From Paracoccaceae bacterium (lineage in GTDB: Bacteria; Pseudomonadota; Alphaproteobacteria; Rhodobacterales; Rhodobacteraceae), in contig JADZAO010000067.1 in the NCBI GenBank assembly GCA_020852535.1, positions 1 through 10,576 of the forward strand: DNA of 10,576 nucleotides, in the 5' to 3' direction. A program made the translations under genes and the position numbers. This document shows, piece by piece, positions 1 through 6,232 of this stretch. Within the stretch, counting starts at the first letter, position 1, and every line of letters starts with the position of its first letter. The notes beneath the pieces are model-generated. The model worked only from the letters and a program-made list of their open reading frames with translations. It had not been told where the DNA came from and ran no database searches.

Positions 1-52
1 GCTTAGCCGCGTAAGGCGGGGTTCGCAGGTACCTGGCAACAGAAACCTGCAC
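1..52 (-). CDS. Possible 5' end of an unidentified gene running off the left edge
   Basis: On the minus strand a GTG codon at 52-50 is preceded, nine bases upstream, by a strong Shine-Dalgarno-like GGAGGA (67-62). The frame from this GTG stays open to the window edge and reads (M)QVSVARYLRTPPYAAK. The protein is not recognised and 17 residues are too few to assign a family. It lies on the same strand as the broken FAD oxidase, about 220 bases beyond its end. The 53-273 stretch holds A/T runs but no gene or convincing terminator that I can see. The start is an inference from the ribosome binding site alone. Confidence 0.3.
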   Translation of the reverse strand, partial: MQVSVARYLRTPPYAAK

Positions 53-273
53 TTTTATTCTTCCTCCGGAACGACTTTCCTTGCAAAAAAAATCTTCCCT
101 TTTCCTGATGTTGCGCGGGTTTCGCCTTGACGCAAATACTCATTCTTGTAAGGGCCGAGGTAGGTGCAAGAACGAACGACGGACAAAATTTTACAAAAAA
201 ATGGATGCGGCAGAACTCTTAGCTAGAGGTGGAAGCCCTCAGCGAGGATGTTTTGACTGGCGTAAAAAAAGGA

Positions 274-1686
274 TTAGTCATGCAAGACGGCTCCCGGGTT
301 TAGAATGCCGGTCGGGTCGAGCGCCTGCTTGATCGCTCTCATGGCAGCGAGTTTGGCGGGATCGGTCTAGGTTTCGAGATCTTTTACCTTGAGTCTGCCA
401 ATACCATGTTCGGCGCTGACTGATCCGCCCATGCTGTCGACGAGGTCATAGATTGCGGTTTTGACAGCCTCGCGCTGGTGCTCGTGGTCTTTGCGGGTTT
501 TGCCCTGCCGCGGAAAGACGTTGTAATGTAGATTGCGATCGCCCAGATGACCGAAGCATTTGATACGGAAGGCATCGATTCTTGCAAGTTCAATGGGGGC
601 TTTGGCAATAAATTCTGGGATGGCTGAGAGAGGCAGCGAGATGTCGTGGCTGGAAACCGCGCCGATGCGGCGGTTAGCTTCGGGAATCGACTCGCGAATG
701 CGCCAAAGCTGTGTCGATTGACTTTGCGAGGCTGCAATCACGCCATCGGTAATAAACGAGTTGTCGTCAGCCTCGGTATAAAGGCTGGCCATTGTTGCTT
801 CGGCGTTAATCCCAGAAGGTAGGCCGAGTTCAATCAGCACCGACCATTCTGGTATCTTGGCGAACGGTTGTTTTAGCTCGGGCATGGTTTCGATCAAAAA
901 GTCGAAGCTTGCACGGTGGATGAGTTCGAAGGCCGAGATCATACCAGGCAGGCGGCGCTGGGCAAGCGAGAGAAGGCGGAGCGCTGTGTCCGGTGAGGGA
1001 GTGATGAGGAGGGCGGTTACTGTTGCGGCAGGAATTGGAAAGAGACGTAGACTGGCCGCCGTAATGATGCCTAGCGTACCTTCTGACCCAATCAACAGGT
1101 GACGTAGGTCGTAGCCGGTGTTGTCTTTGCGCAGCCGTTTCAACCCTCGGAAAATGGAGCCGTCGGCCATCACCGCCTCAATCCCAAGGGTGAGGTCGCG
1201 TGCATTGCCGTAACGCAGCACGTTCAACCCACCGGCGTTGGTGGCAAGAAGACCACCGATACGGGCGCTTCCCTCGGAGGCGAGTGAGAGCGGGAAGATG
1301 AATCCTGCATCGGCGGCCTGCTGTTGAGCACTGGTGAGTATTGTCCCTGCCTCAACCACCAGCACGGATTCGGCGGGATAGAGGCCACGGGTGGCGTTCA
1401 TGCGTTCCAAGGACAAGATTAGAGGGGCGGGTCCTTCGGGTAAAAGCTGGCCGCCGACAAGGCCGGTCCCGCCGCTCCATGGCACGATGCCGACTCCAGC
1501 AGCGTTGCAGGCGACAACAATGCTGGAGACCTCGCTTGTTGATCGTGGCAGTGCGACGGTGCTGCCAAGTCCGATCCAGCGACCGCGAGGTTCGGCGCGG
1601 TGGTGGTCGTTGGAGGGGATTAGAGTGCCTTGGGGTAGGCTGGCCGCGAGGGGAATGAGAAAGGACTCGTTAGCGGGGTTCAACAT
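274..1686 (-). pseudogene. FAD-linked oxidase (GlcD / D-2-hydroxyglutarate dehydrogenase type) interrupted by an in-frame TAG
   Basis: This family oxidises D-2-hydroxyacids (D-lactate, glycolate, D-2-hydroxyglutarate) with FAD and usually passes electrons to a quinone or electron-transfer flavoprotein. The N-terminal FAD-binding domain covers about residues 35-215, with the pyrophosphate loop PWSGGTGLVGGQ (69-80), NAGGLNVLRYGN (150-161) and GSEGTLGI (200-207). The C-terminal oxidase domain follows, with metal-site motifs GHLGDRNLHYN (379-389) and AEHGIGRLK (425-433). Translation from ATG (1686-1684, SD-like AAAGGG upstream) stops after residue 439 at a TAG (369-367). The same frame then continues for 30 codons that are plainly family sequence, including DPAKLAAMRAIK and the terminal GILNPGAV, to a TAA at 276-274. 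The intact gene would be 470 codons, normal for the family. The premature stop removes the conserved C-terminal tail, so the product is probably impaired; a sequencing error or amber readthrough is the alternative. Residue 384 is Arg where family members normally have Gly. Exact substrate cannot be told. Confidence 0.85.
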
Positions 1687-1936
1687 CGGGTACCCTTTGG
1701 CGGCTTGGCTTTGGCTTTACCTAACGTAAGGGACGGGGCGAGGAAAGTTTGGAAGCAGTATATAATAGCGGTAAGGGATCAAAGATGAGGGTTGTGTACA
1801 GAGCCGGGTAGGGCATCTTGATCGATTAGTAGTTCTGGTTTGTCAGTTTAGATCAGGGCTGGTGGCTTTCTGTTTCTAGCTTTATGAGACATCGGATAAG
1901 TTCTTTTTGGTGGATAGGTCATCGCTTTTGCGGGGG

Positions 1937-1997
1937 CATTATAGTTTGATTAAATTCCTTGAAAGGCGGAGGAATTTGATCATAAACTATAAGAATG
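1937..1997. repeat. Long imperfect inverted repeat upstream of the aminotransferase
   Basis: Two arms, 1939-1959 and 1970-1992, are nearly complementary around a 10-base centre (1960-1969). AAATTCCT pairs with AGGAATTT, GAT with ATC, and TTATAGTTT with AAACTATAA, interrupted only by small bulges. A further CAT (1937-1939, sharing one base with the arm) can meet ATG (1995-1997) across a GA bulge. The right arm is not followed by a T-run on either strand, so it is not a typical rho-independent terminator. It ends about 50 bases before the aminotransferase start, where it could be a regulator-binding palindrome, a leader-RNA hairpin, or a small dispersed element. Function is unknown. Confidence 0.6.
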
Positions 1998-2033
1998 TGG
2001 TGGCGGAAGATTCCTGCCTGCCGATGATTGCGC

Positions 2034-2038
2034 GAAGG
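2034..2038 (+). promoter_or_regulatory. Ribosome binding site fixing the aminotransferase start
   Basis: GAAGG lies seven bases before ATG 2046. It favours that ATG over an in-frame TTG at 2028, which has no such site and would overlap this one; an ATG at 2052 is a possible second choice. Confidence 0.55.
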
Positions 2039-2045
2039 TATTTTC

Positions 2046-3446
2046 ATGAACATGATTACTAACCATCTGCCCACGAAAGAATTACAGGCGCTGGATGCGG
2101 CGCATCACATTCACCCCTTCACTGATGCCACACATCTTGCAAGCAAGGGTGTGCGGGTGATTACGCAGGGCAAAGGTGTCTGGCTTACCGACAGTGAGGG
2201 GGACCGTATTCTTGATGCGATGGCAGGGCTATGGTGCGTGAACATTGGTTACGGGCGCAAGTCATTAGCCGATGTTGCGGCACGGCAAATGGGGGAGCTG
2301 GCCTATTATAACACCTTTTTCCAGACCACCCATGTGCCAGTCATCGCGCTGGCAGCAAAACTGGCAGAATTGGCTCCCGGTGACTTGAACCATGTGTTTT
2401 TTGCAGGGTCGGGATCGGAAGCTAATGACACCAACATACGACTAGTGAGACGCTACTGGCAGGTTAAGGGTATGCCGGAAAAGCGCGTGATCATAGCTCG
2501 CAAGAATGGCTATCACGGCTCGACAATGGGCGGTGGCAGCCTTGGTGGAATGGCCCCGATTCACGCACATGGCGGAATGATCGACGGAATCGTGCATATT
2601 GACCAGCCCTATTGGTGGGGTGAGGGCGGCGACATGCCCGAGGAGGCTTTCGGACTGGAACGAGCTAGGCAGCTTGAGGATAAGATCCTTGAATTGGGCG
2701 TGGACAAGATTGCGGCATTCATCGGCGAGCCAGTTCAGGGTGCGGGGGGCGTGATCGTACCACCGAGTACCTATTGGCCAGAGATCCAGCGGATTTGCGA
2801 TAAGTACGGTATCTTGCTAATTGCGGATGAAGTGATCACGGGTTTTGGACGCACCGGAAACTGGTTCGGGTCACAAACCTTTGGCATCAAGCCCCATATC
2901 ATGACCATCGCCAAGGGTCTGTCTTCAGGCTATCAGCCTATCGGAGGGTCGATCGTCTGTGACGAAGTGGCGGCTGTGGTGGCGGAAGGCGGTGAGTTCT
3001 TCCATGGTTATACCTATTCCGGTCATCCCGTCGCAGCAGCTGTGGCTTTGGAAAACTTACGTGTCTTACAAGATGAGCATATCGTTGAATATACACGCGA
3101 TGTGGCGCATCCCTACCTAATGGAGCGCTGGGCCAAGCTGGTTGAGCATCCGTTGGTCGGCGAGGCTAAGTTGGTCGGTTTAATGGGGTCAATCGCATTA
3201 ACCCCCGACAAGGAGAAGCGTGCGAAGTTCGCATCGGAATCGGGAGCGGTAGGCTTGCGCTGCCGCGGGCGGTGTTTTGCCAATAACCTAGTCATGCGCC
3301 ATGTGGGCGATCGGATGATCATTTCACCGCCGTTGGTGATCACTACCGACGAGATTGATATACTGATCAATCGAGCCAAGCTGTCGCTAGACGAATGTTA
3401 TGCCGGGTTGAAGGCAGATGGCATGCTAGTCGCCAAGAAGGAGTAA
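2046..3446 (+). CDS. Omega-aminotransferase, PLP-dependent class III (aspartate aminotransferase superfamily)
   Basis: A cytoplasmic pyridoxal-phosphate enzyme that moves an amino group from an omega-amine (such as putrescine, beta-alanine or a similar diamine) to a keto acid, usually pyruvate. The 466-residue length is typical. Visible motifs are the phosphate-binding GSGSEAND (121-128), YHGST (156-160) stacking on the cofactor ring, GEPVQGAGG (227-235), the ADEVITGFGRTG block with cofactor-pairing Asp261, the Schiff-base Lys290 in TIAKGLSSGY, and GYTYSGHP further on. From memory the sequence is very close to roseobacter omega-transaminases such as the structurally solved one of Ruegeria pomeroyi, including the N-terminal TNHLPTKELQALDAAHHIHPF. 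No partner gene (dehydrogenase, amine transporter) lies beside it, so the physiological substrate is open; amine catabolism is an inference. It reads as intact and appears to be transcribed alone. Confidence 0.93.
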   Translation: MNMITNHLPTKELQALDAAHHIHPFTDATHLASKGVRVITQGKGVWLTDSEGDRILDAMAGLWCVNIGYGRKSLADVAARQMGELAYYNTFFQTTHVPVIALAAKLAELAPGDLNHVFFAGSGSEANDTNIRLVRRYWQVKGMPEKRVIIARKNGYHGSTMGGGSLGGMAPIHAHGGMIDGIVHIDQPYWWGEGGDMPEEAFGLERARQLEDKILELGVDKIAAFIGEPVQGAGGVIVPPSTYWPEIQRICDKYGILLIADEVITGFGRTGNWFGSQTFGIKPHIMTIAKGLSSGYQPIGGSIVCDEVAAVVAEGGEFFHGYTYSGHPVAAAVALENLRVLQDEHIVEYTRDVAHPYLMERWAKLVEHPLVGEAKLVGLMGSIALTPDKEKRAKFASESGAVGLRCRGRCFANNLVMRHVGDRMIISPPLVITTDEIDILINRAKLSLDECYAGLKADGMLVAKKE

Positions 3447-3539
3447 GTGCTTATTTTTTATAAAAACTTTGCTCGCGGGTTAAATTAAGCGGAGCCATGT
3501 TTTAGCTTTTGAGGGCCAAACTATTCTGGAAGGTCCAAA

Positions 3540-3635
3540 ATGCGTTCAAACGCAAAAATGACAATCTACAGCGTTACCGCTGCTACAACTGGCTTAATAA
3601 GTCCATTAATGGCAGATTTAAGGTTCAACAGATAA
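3540..3635 (+). CDS. Possible 31-residue small protein, unrecognised
   Basis: In the 204-base gap between the convergent aminotransferase and hpt, ATG 3540 is preceded by GGAAGG (3528-3533) at six bases. The frame runs 31 codons, beginning MRSNAKMTIYSVTAATTGL, to a TAA at 3633-3635. The middle is mildly hydrophobic but there is no clear signal peptide or membrane helix. No family is recognised. A good ribosome binding site with a short frame can arise by chance, and the frame covers two small palindromes, so support is thin. Confidence 0.2.
   Translation: MRSNAKMTIYSVTAATTGLISPLMADLRFNR
3541..3554 (-). terminator. Weak candidate terminator hairpin after hpt
   Basis: TGCGTT and AACGCA form a tight inverted repeat. 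Read on the minus strand, the direction of hpt transcription, it is followed by only four T residues (TTTTGG). The stem is short and it lies about 100 bases beyond the hpt stop, so this is a weak call. Confidence 0.25.
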
Positions 3636-3650
3636 TCTGTATGAGCCATA

Positions 3651-4196
3651 TTAAGTTTGCTCTGTGAAGCGGACTTTGCCGATATAAGGCAGGTTTCGGT
3701 TTCGTTCTGCGAAGTCAATGCCATAGCCTACTACGAATTCATCGGGGATTTCGAAGCCTGTCCATGTAGCGCGGATGTCAACCTCACGGCGTGAGGGTTT
3801 GTCCAATAGGGCGCATATCTCGAGCCTTTTGGGTTCGCGTGATAAGAGCAGGTTCTTGACGTGATGTAGAGTGAATCCCGTGTCGACTATATCTTCGACC
3901 ACCAGCACGTCATGTCCCGCGATTTTGCCGCGTAAGTCTTTCAGGATGCGGACCTCGCGACTGGAATACATCGCATCGCCGTAGCTGGAGGCTTCGAGAA
4001 AATCGACCTCAACGGGAAGATCAATTTCACGCACCAAATCAGCAATAAAGACGAAAGAACCACGTAAAAGGCCGACAACGGTAAGTTTGTCGGTACCAGC
4101 ATAATGTACAGTAATATCTTTGGCCAAGGCCTCGACGCGTGCGGCGATGGCTTTGGCGCTGATCATCTGATCAATGACATAGGGTCTATAGGACAA
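3651..4196 (-). CDS. hpt: Hypoxanthine phosphoribosyltransferase (purine salvage)
   Basis: This enzyme joins hypoxanthine (and often guanine) to PRPP to give IMP or GMP in the cytoplasm. At 181 residues it has family length. The pyrophosphate-binding loop is LLRGS (43-47). The PRPP-binding signature is VLVVEDIVDTGFTL (97-110), with acidic pair Glu101-Asp102 and the catalytic-base Asp105. The purine-binding region carries Lys133 in LLDKPSRR and FEIPDEFVVGYGID (148-161). The start is a TTG (4196-4194): the N-terminus RPYVIDQMISAKAI matches family members as I remember them, while the first ATG is ten codons inside. A weak AAGAG precedes the TTG by eight bases. The gene is divergent from the START-domain gene with 85 bases between and is probably monocistronic. 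Confidence 0.92.
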   Translation of the reverse strand: MSYRPYVIDQMISAKAIAARVEALAKDITVHYAGTDKLTVVGLLRGSFVFIADLVREIDLPVEVDFLEASSYGDAMYSSREVRILKDLRGKIAGHDVLVVEDIVDTGFTLHHVKNLLLSREPKRLEICALLDKPSRREVDIRATWTGFEIPDEFVVGYGIDFAERNRNLPYIGKVRFTEQT

Positions 4197-4237
4197 TACA
4201 TCTACTCTTGCGGCTGCGGGGCCTCTTGATTTTCACT

Positions 4238-4247
4238 GTAAGCTTAC
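4238..4247. repeat. Ten-base palindrome between hpt and the START-domain gene
   Basis: GTAAGCTTAC is a perfect palindrome in the middle of the 85-base divergent promoter region, flanked by a wider CCTCT/AGAGG pair (4222-4226 and 4256-4260). It could be an operator, but palindromes this short also occur by chance. Confidence 0.25.
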
Positions 4248-4269
4248 CCAATACCAGAGGGCAAGTCAC

Positions 4270-4273
4270 GAGG
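4270..4273 (+). promoter_or_regulatory. Ribosome binding site deciding the START-domain gene start
   Basis: GAGG lies eight bases before ATG 4282. An in-frame GTG at 4273 overlaps this site and so is unlikely to be the start; the remembered family N-terminus (MPTH...) also begins at the ATG. Confidence 0.5.
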
Positions 4274-4281
4274 TGGATGGG

Positions 4282-4749
4282 ATGCCCACGCATCATGAAA
4301 TTAGGCGTCTGCCCTATTCGGCGCGGCAGATGTACGATCTTGTGGCCGATGTAGCCGCCTATCCCAAATTCCTGCCGTGGAATTCTGCGGCGCGAATTCG
4401 GTCACGTACACCGATCAAGGGGGCAAACGGCGACTCCGGCGAAGTAATAGAAGCTGATCTAGTAATCAGCTTCAAAGTGTTTCGTGAACGTTTTGGTAGC
4501 AGCGTGAAGCTTTGGCCCGCAAGTAAGAGAATCGAGACGGAATATTTGGATGGACCGTTCCGGCATATGTGCTCGACTTGGGATTTTCGTGATGTCGAAG
4601 GCGGTTGCGAAGTGGAGTTTTTCGTAGACTTCGAATTTCGCAACGTAATATTGCAGGGCATCATCGGAGTTGTGTTTAATAATACGATGCAGCGTGTGGT
4701 GGAGGCTTTCGAGCGGCGGGCAGTGGAATTGCACGGACCAAAGATCTAG
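4282..4749 (+). CDS. ratA: START/SRPBCC-domain protein, RatA / COQ10 type
   Basis: A single START-like lipid-pocket domain fills almost all of the 155 residues. The COQ10/RatA family includes the yeast and Caulobacter ubiquinone-binding protein, and E. coli RatA, which was described as blocking 70S ribosome assembly. In an alphaproteobacterium a ubiquinone-chaperone role is the more natural reading (inference). Family landmarks are YSARQMYDLVADVAAYPKF (12-30), FLPW (30-33), ISFKVFRERF (62-71), YLDGPFRHM (88-96), W100xFRD (100-104) and FEFRNVILQ (118-126). Asn34 follows LPW where most relatives have Cys, and a short hydrophilic insert (about 43-54) separates two strands. No RatB partner is adjacent, as is usual in this order. 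It is divergent from hpt and convergent with cinA across a long gene-free gap. Confidence 0.85.
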   Translation: MPTHHEIRRLPYSARQMYDLVADVAAYPKFLPWNSAARIRSRTPIKGANGDSGEVIEADLVISFKVFRERFGSSVKLWPASKRIETEYLDGPFRHMCSTWDFRDVEGGCEVEFFVDFEFRNVILQGIIGVVFNNTMQRVVEAFERRAVELHGPKI

Positions 4750-5267
4750 GCACGACGGTGATCATTGCGCTACATGGTAACTGGGGTGGTGTAGAGTAAT
4801 GTAAGATTTTTGGCGTTGTCGTCTCCGATGAACCGTATAGACTATGCGGCGGTCTATCCGCGAGGAACAAAACGACGGGTTTTGCAGAGGCTATGGACAC
4901 ACGTAGCCATCGGATAATTTCTTCCGTGCGGCTTTTGATTGTTCACTGAACGGCGAGTTTGCTAGTATCTTATGCGGGGTGGCAAAGGTGAGACGGGTCT
5001 GATCCGCACCAATAAGTCCATTCTTGAGATGGTCTTCCCTGCTTCTTTTCGGTTCCTAGATCTGATCGCGGACGGATTTATACTAATTTAGGGAACTACA
5101 GCGGCACCGTGGGTAAGGCGCGGATCCGCTTTTTGAAGGTGGAAGAAGGCGGTCATGCGTGGTCTGGCAGTTGTCGCGCCACATGAGAGGGCTGAACATG
5201 CTATACTGAGGCGATGCGTAAGACGCCAACTCTTTTCAACGAGTATCCTGAGATCGTTTTTCTCAAT
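4750..5267. other. 518-base stretch with no recognisable gene
   Basis: This gap separates the convergent START-domain gene and cinA, far longer than two terminators need. Short frames exist on both strands, for example a plus-strand 29-residue frame from ATG 4828, but none has a ribosome binding site or a recognised family. Small stem-loops are visible: ATAGAC/GTCTAT (around 4838-4858) and GGCTA/TAGCC (4889-4908), neither followed by a T-run. Some frames, such as one reading EMVFPASFRFLDLIADGF (about 5027-5080), look protein-like but are closed by stops soon after. It may be the remains of a decayed gene; I cannot name one. Confidence 0.5.
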
Positions 5268-5738
5268 TTAGCGAAGGGCAGAAAATAGTAGCTTAAGAGC
5301 GTGGTCGATCGTCGCTTGACGCACCTTGGACCTGCCAAGCGGGCCAAATTCTAGTGTTTCCGTGCGGGTAGGTTTGCCAATGTGAGCAAGGCCGAAGCAA
5401 ACACGGCCTTCAGGTTTATGTTCCGAACTGCCGGGACCTGCAATGCCGGTTACCGAGACAGCAAGTTGGGCCGTTGAATTTGCAAGTGCGCCTTCGGCCA
5501 TTTCGCGGGCAGTTTCTTCACTGACCGCGCCAAAGGCTTCGAGCGTTTTTTGCGACACACCCAGCATGTCGCACTTGGCGTCGTTGGAATAGGTAACAAA
5601 GCCGCGGTCAAAAACTTTAGAGGAGCCTGCAACTTCGGTCAGGGCCGCCGAGATCAAACCTCCCGTGCAGCTTTCTGCGGTTGCTATACGAATGCCAGAG
5701 TGGCGAGCGGCTTGCACGATTGCGGCAACTTTGGTCAC
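5268..5738 (-). CDS. cinA: CinA C-terminal-domain protein, nicotinamide-nucleotide amidohydrolase PncC
   Basis: PncC deamidates nicotinamide mononucleotide to nicotinic acid mononucleotide, recycling the pyridine nucleotide released for instance by DNA ligase. At 156 residues this is the stand-alone amidase domain; the N-terminal COG1058 domain of full-length CinA is absent, as is common in proteobacteria. Motifs are TAESCTGGLI (20-29) with the presumed nucleophile Ser23, VTYSNDAK (48-55) with Lys55 as probable partner, AVSEETAREMAEGA (71-84) and SVTGIAGPG (95-103). The last motif is followed by SSEHKPEG where relatives usually have a further Gly. The start is GTG (5738-5736), overlapping the pgpA stop by four bases, with GGAG about ten bases upstream. 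Third gene of the ispDF-pgpA-cinA operon. The catalytic residue assignments rest on family knowledge. Confidence 0.9.
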   Translation of the reverse strand: MTKVAAIVQAARHSGIRIATAESCTGGLISAALTEVAGSSKVFDRGFVTYSNDAKCDMLGVSQKTLEAFGAVSEETAREMAEGALANSTAQLAVSVTGIAGPGSSEHKPEGRVCFGLAHIGKPTRTETLEFGPLGRSKVRQATIDHALKLLFSALR

Positions 5739-6232
5739 AAGAGAAATACTCCGTGGTAAAGGACGCCTCCGACAAAAACGGCGATACCAGCAAAGAATCC
5801 GGCCCAGAGGTCGTCGATCATTACTCCGTCAGCATCGCCCCGCGCATCGGCGCGGCCAACGAGCCAAGGCTTCCAGATGTCAAACAGGCGGAAGGTGAGA
5901 AACGCACTGACCCATGCAGGCCAGGGCAGAAAGTCTTCGAACCCACGGGACCAGAATGCGAGAGCAGGGGCGAGTAGGGCAATCCATTGGCCGGCAACTT
6001 CGTCGATCACGAATTCCGAAGGATCTGTCCCAAGTTTATTGGAAAGCTCGACACGACAGGCCCAAAAGCCCGCCAATATGATGACAAGCGTGGCAATTAC
6101 AAGGGCGGGTGCTCCGAGATATTGATCGATCAGTAGTCCCACCAAAATAGCAGCAGCAGAGCCCCATGTGCCGGGTGCGGGGCGTAGGTGGCCTATACCG
6201 AAGACTGTGGCGATGCGGTAGGTCAGAGTCAT
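5735..6232 (-). CDS. pgpA: Phosphatidylglycerophosphatase A, membrane enzyme of phospholipid synthesis
   Basis: PgpA removes phosphate from phosphatidylglycerol-phosphate to give phosphatidylglycerol in the inner membrane. The 165-residue length is normal. Conserved blocks are FGIGHLRPAPGTWGS (11-25), DPSEFVIDEVAGQ (70-82) with the acidic residues expected to hold the metal, FRLFDIWKP (114-122) and DDLWAG (140-145). Hydrophobic segments lie at about 26-57, 83-95, 103-117 and 143-165, consistent with an integral membrane protein. The ATG overlaps the ispDF stop by four bases (ATGA), and its own stop overlaps the cinA start by four bases, so translation is probably coupled on both sides. The ribosome binding site is weak, which fits coupling. 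Confidence 0.93.
   Translation of the reverse strand: MTLTYRIATVFGIGHLRPAPGTWGSAAAILVGLLIDQYLGAPALVIATLVIILAGFWACRVELSNKLGTDPSEFVIDEVAGQWIALLAPALAFWSRGFEDFLPWPAWVSAFLTFRLFDIWKPWLVGRADARGDADGVMIDDLWAGFFAGIAVFVGGVLYHGVFLL

Larger units (their letters stand above)
1687..2045. other. Divergent intergenic region, no gene seen
   Basis: This stretch separates the minus-strand FAD oxidase from the plus-strand aminotransferase and should hold both promoters. It is more A/T-rich than its neighbours. A TATAAT string (1761-1766) is visible but has no matching -35 element on the plus strand. On the minus strand TTGATC (1782-1777) and TATACT (1762-1757) are only 14 bases apart, which is too close for a good sigma-70 promoter. 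The only structured element is the long inverted repeat at 1937-1997, listed separately. Confidence 0.6.

Noticed and set aside
21..50. CAGGTACCTG palindrome and GCAGGT/ACCTGC repeat as an operator
   Set aside because: They would fall inside the putative left-edge coding start and are short; nothing else supports a regulatory role.
367..369. TAG read as pyrrolysine
   Set aside because: Pyrrolysine is known from methylamine methyltransferases and similar enzymes, not this family; relatives carry an ordinary residue there, so a nonsense change is simpler.
384..737. 117-codon open frame inside the FAD oxidase, same strand, other frame
   Set aside because: It lies wholly within the FAD oxidase reading frame, has no family resemblance, and reflects codon composition.
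1757..1782. Minus-strand promoter TTGATC / TATACT for the FAD oxidase
   Set aside because: The 14-base spacer is too short for a normal sigma-70 promoter; the match is probably chance in A/T-rich DNA.
3628..3640. Palindrome ACAGAT-A-ATCTGT (with CCATTAATGG at 3603-3612) as operators
   Set aside because: They lie between two convergent genes where no promoter is expected, and palindromes this short arise by chance.
4770..4811. Terminator after the START-domain gene: CTACA/TGTAG stem then TTTTT
   Set aside because: The stem is five pairs with a 15-base loop and the T-run is 12 bases away, so it does not meet terminator criteria.
4676..4900. Minus-strand 74-codon frame over the end of the START-domain gene and the following gap
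   Set aside because: It overlaps the conserved END of the plus-strand gene, has no ribosome binding site seen and no recognisable family.
5249..5265. Terminator after cinA: TGAGA/TCTCA hairpin
   Set aside because: A five-pair stem with no T-run following it on the minus strand.
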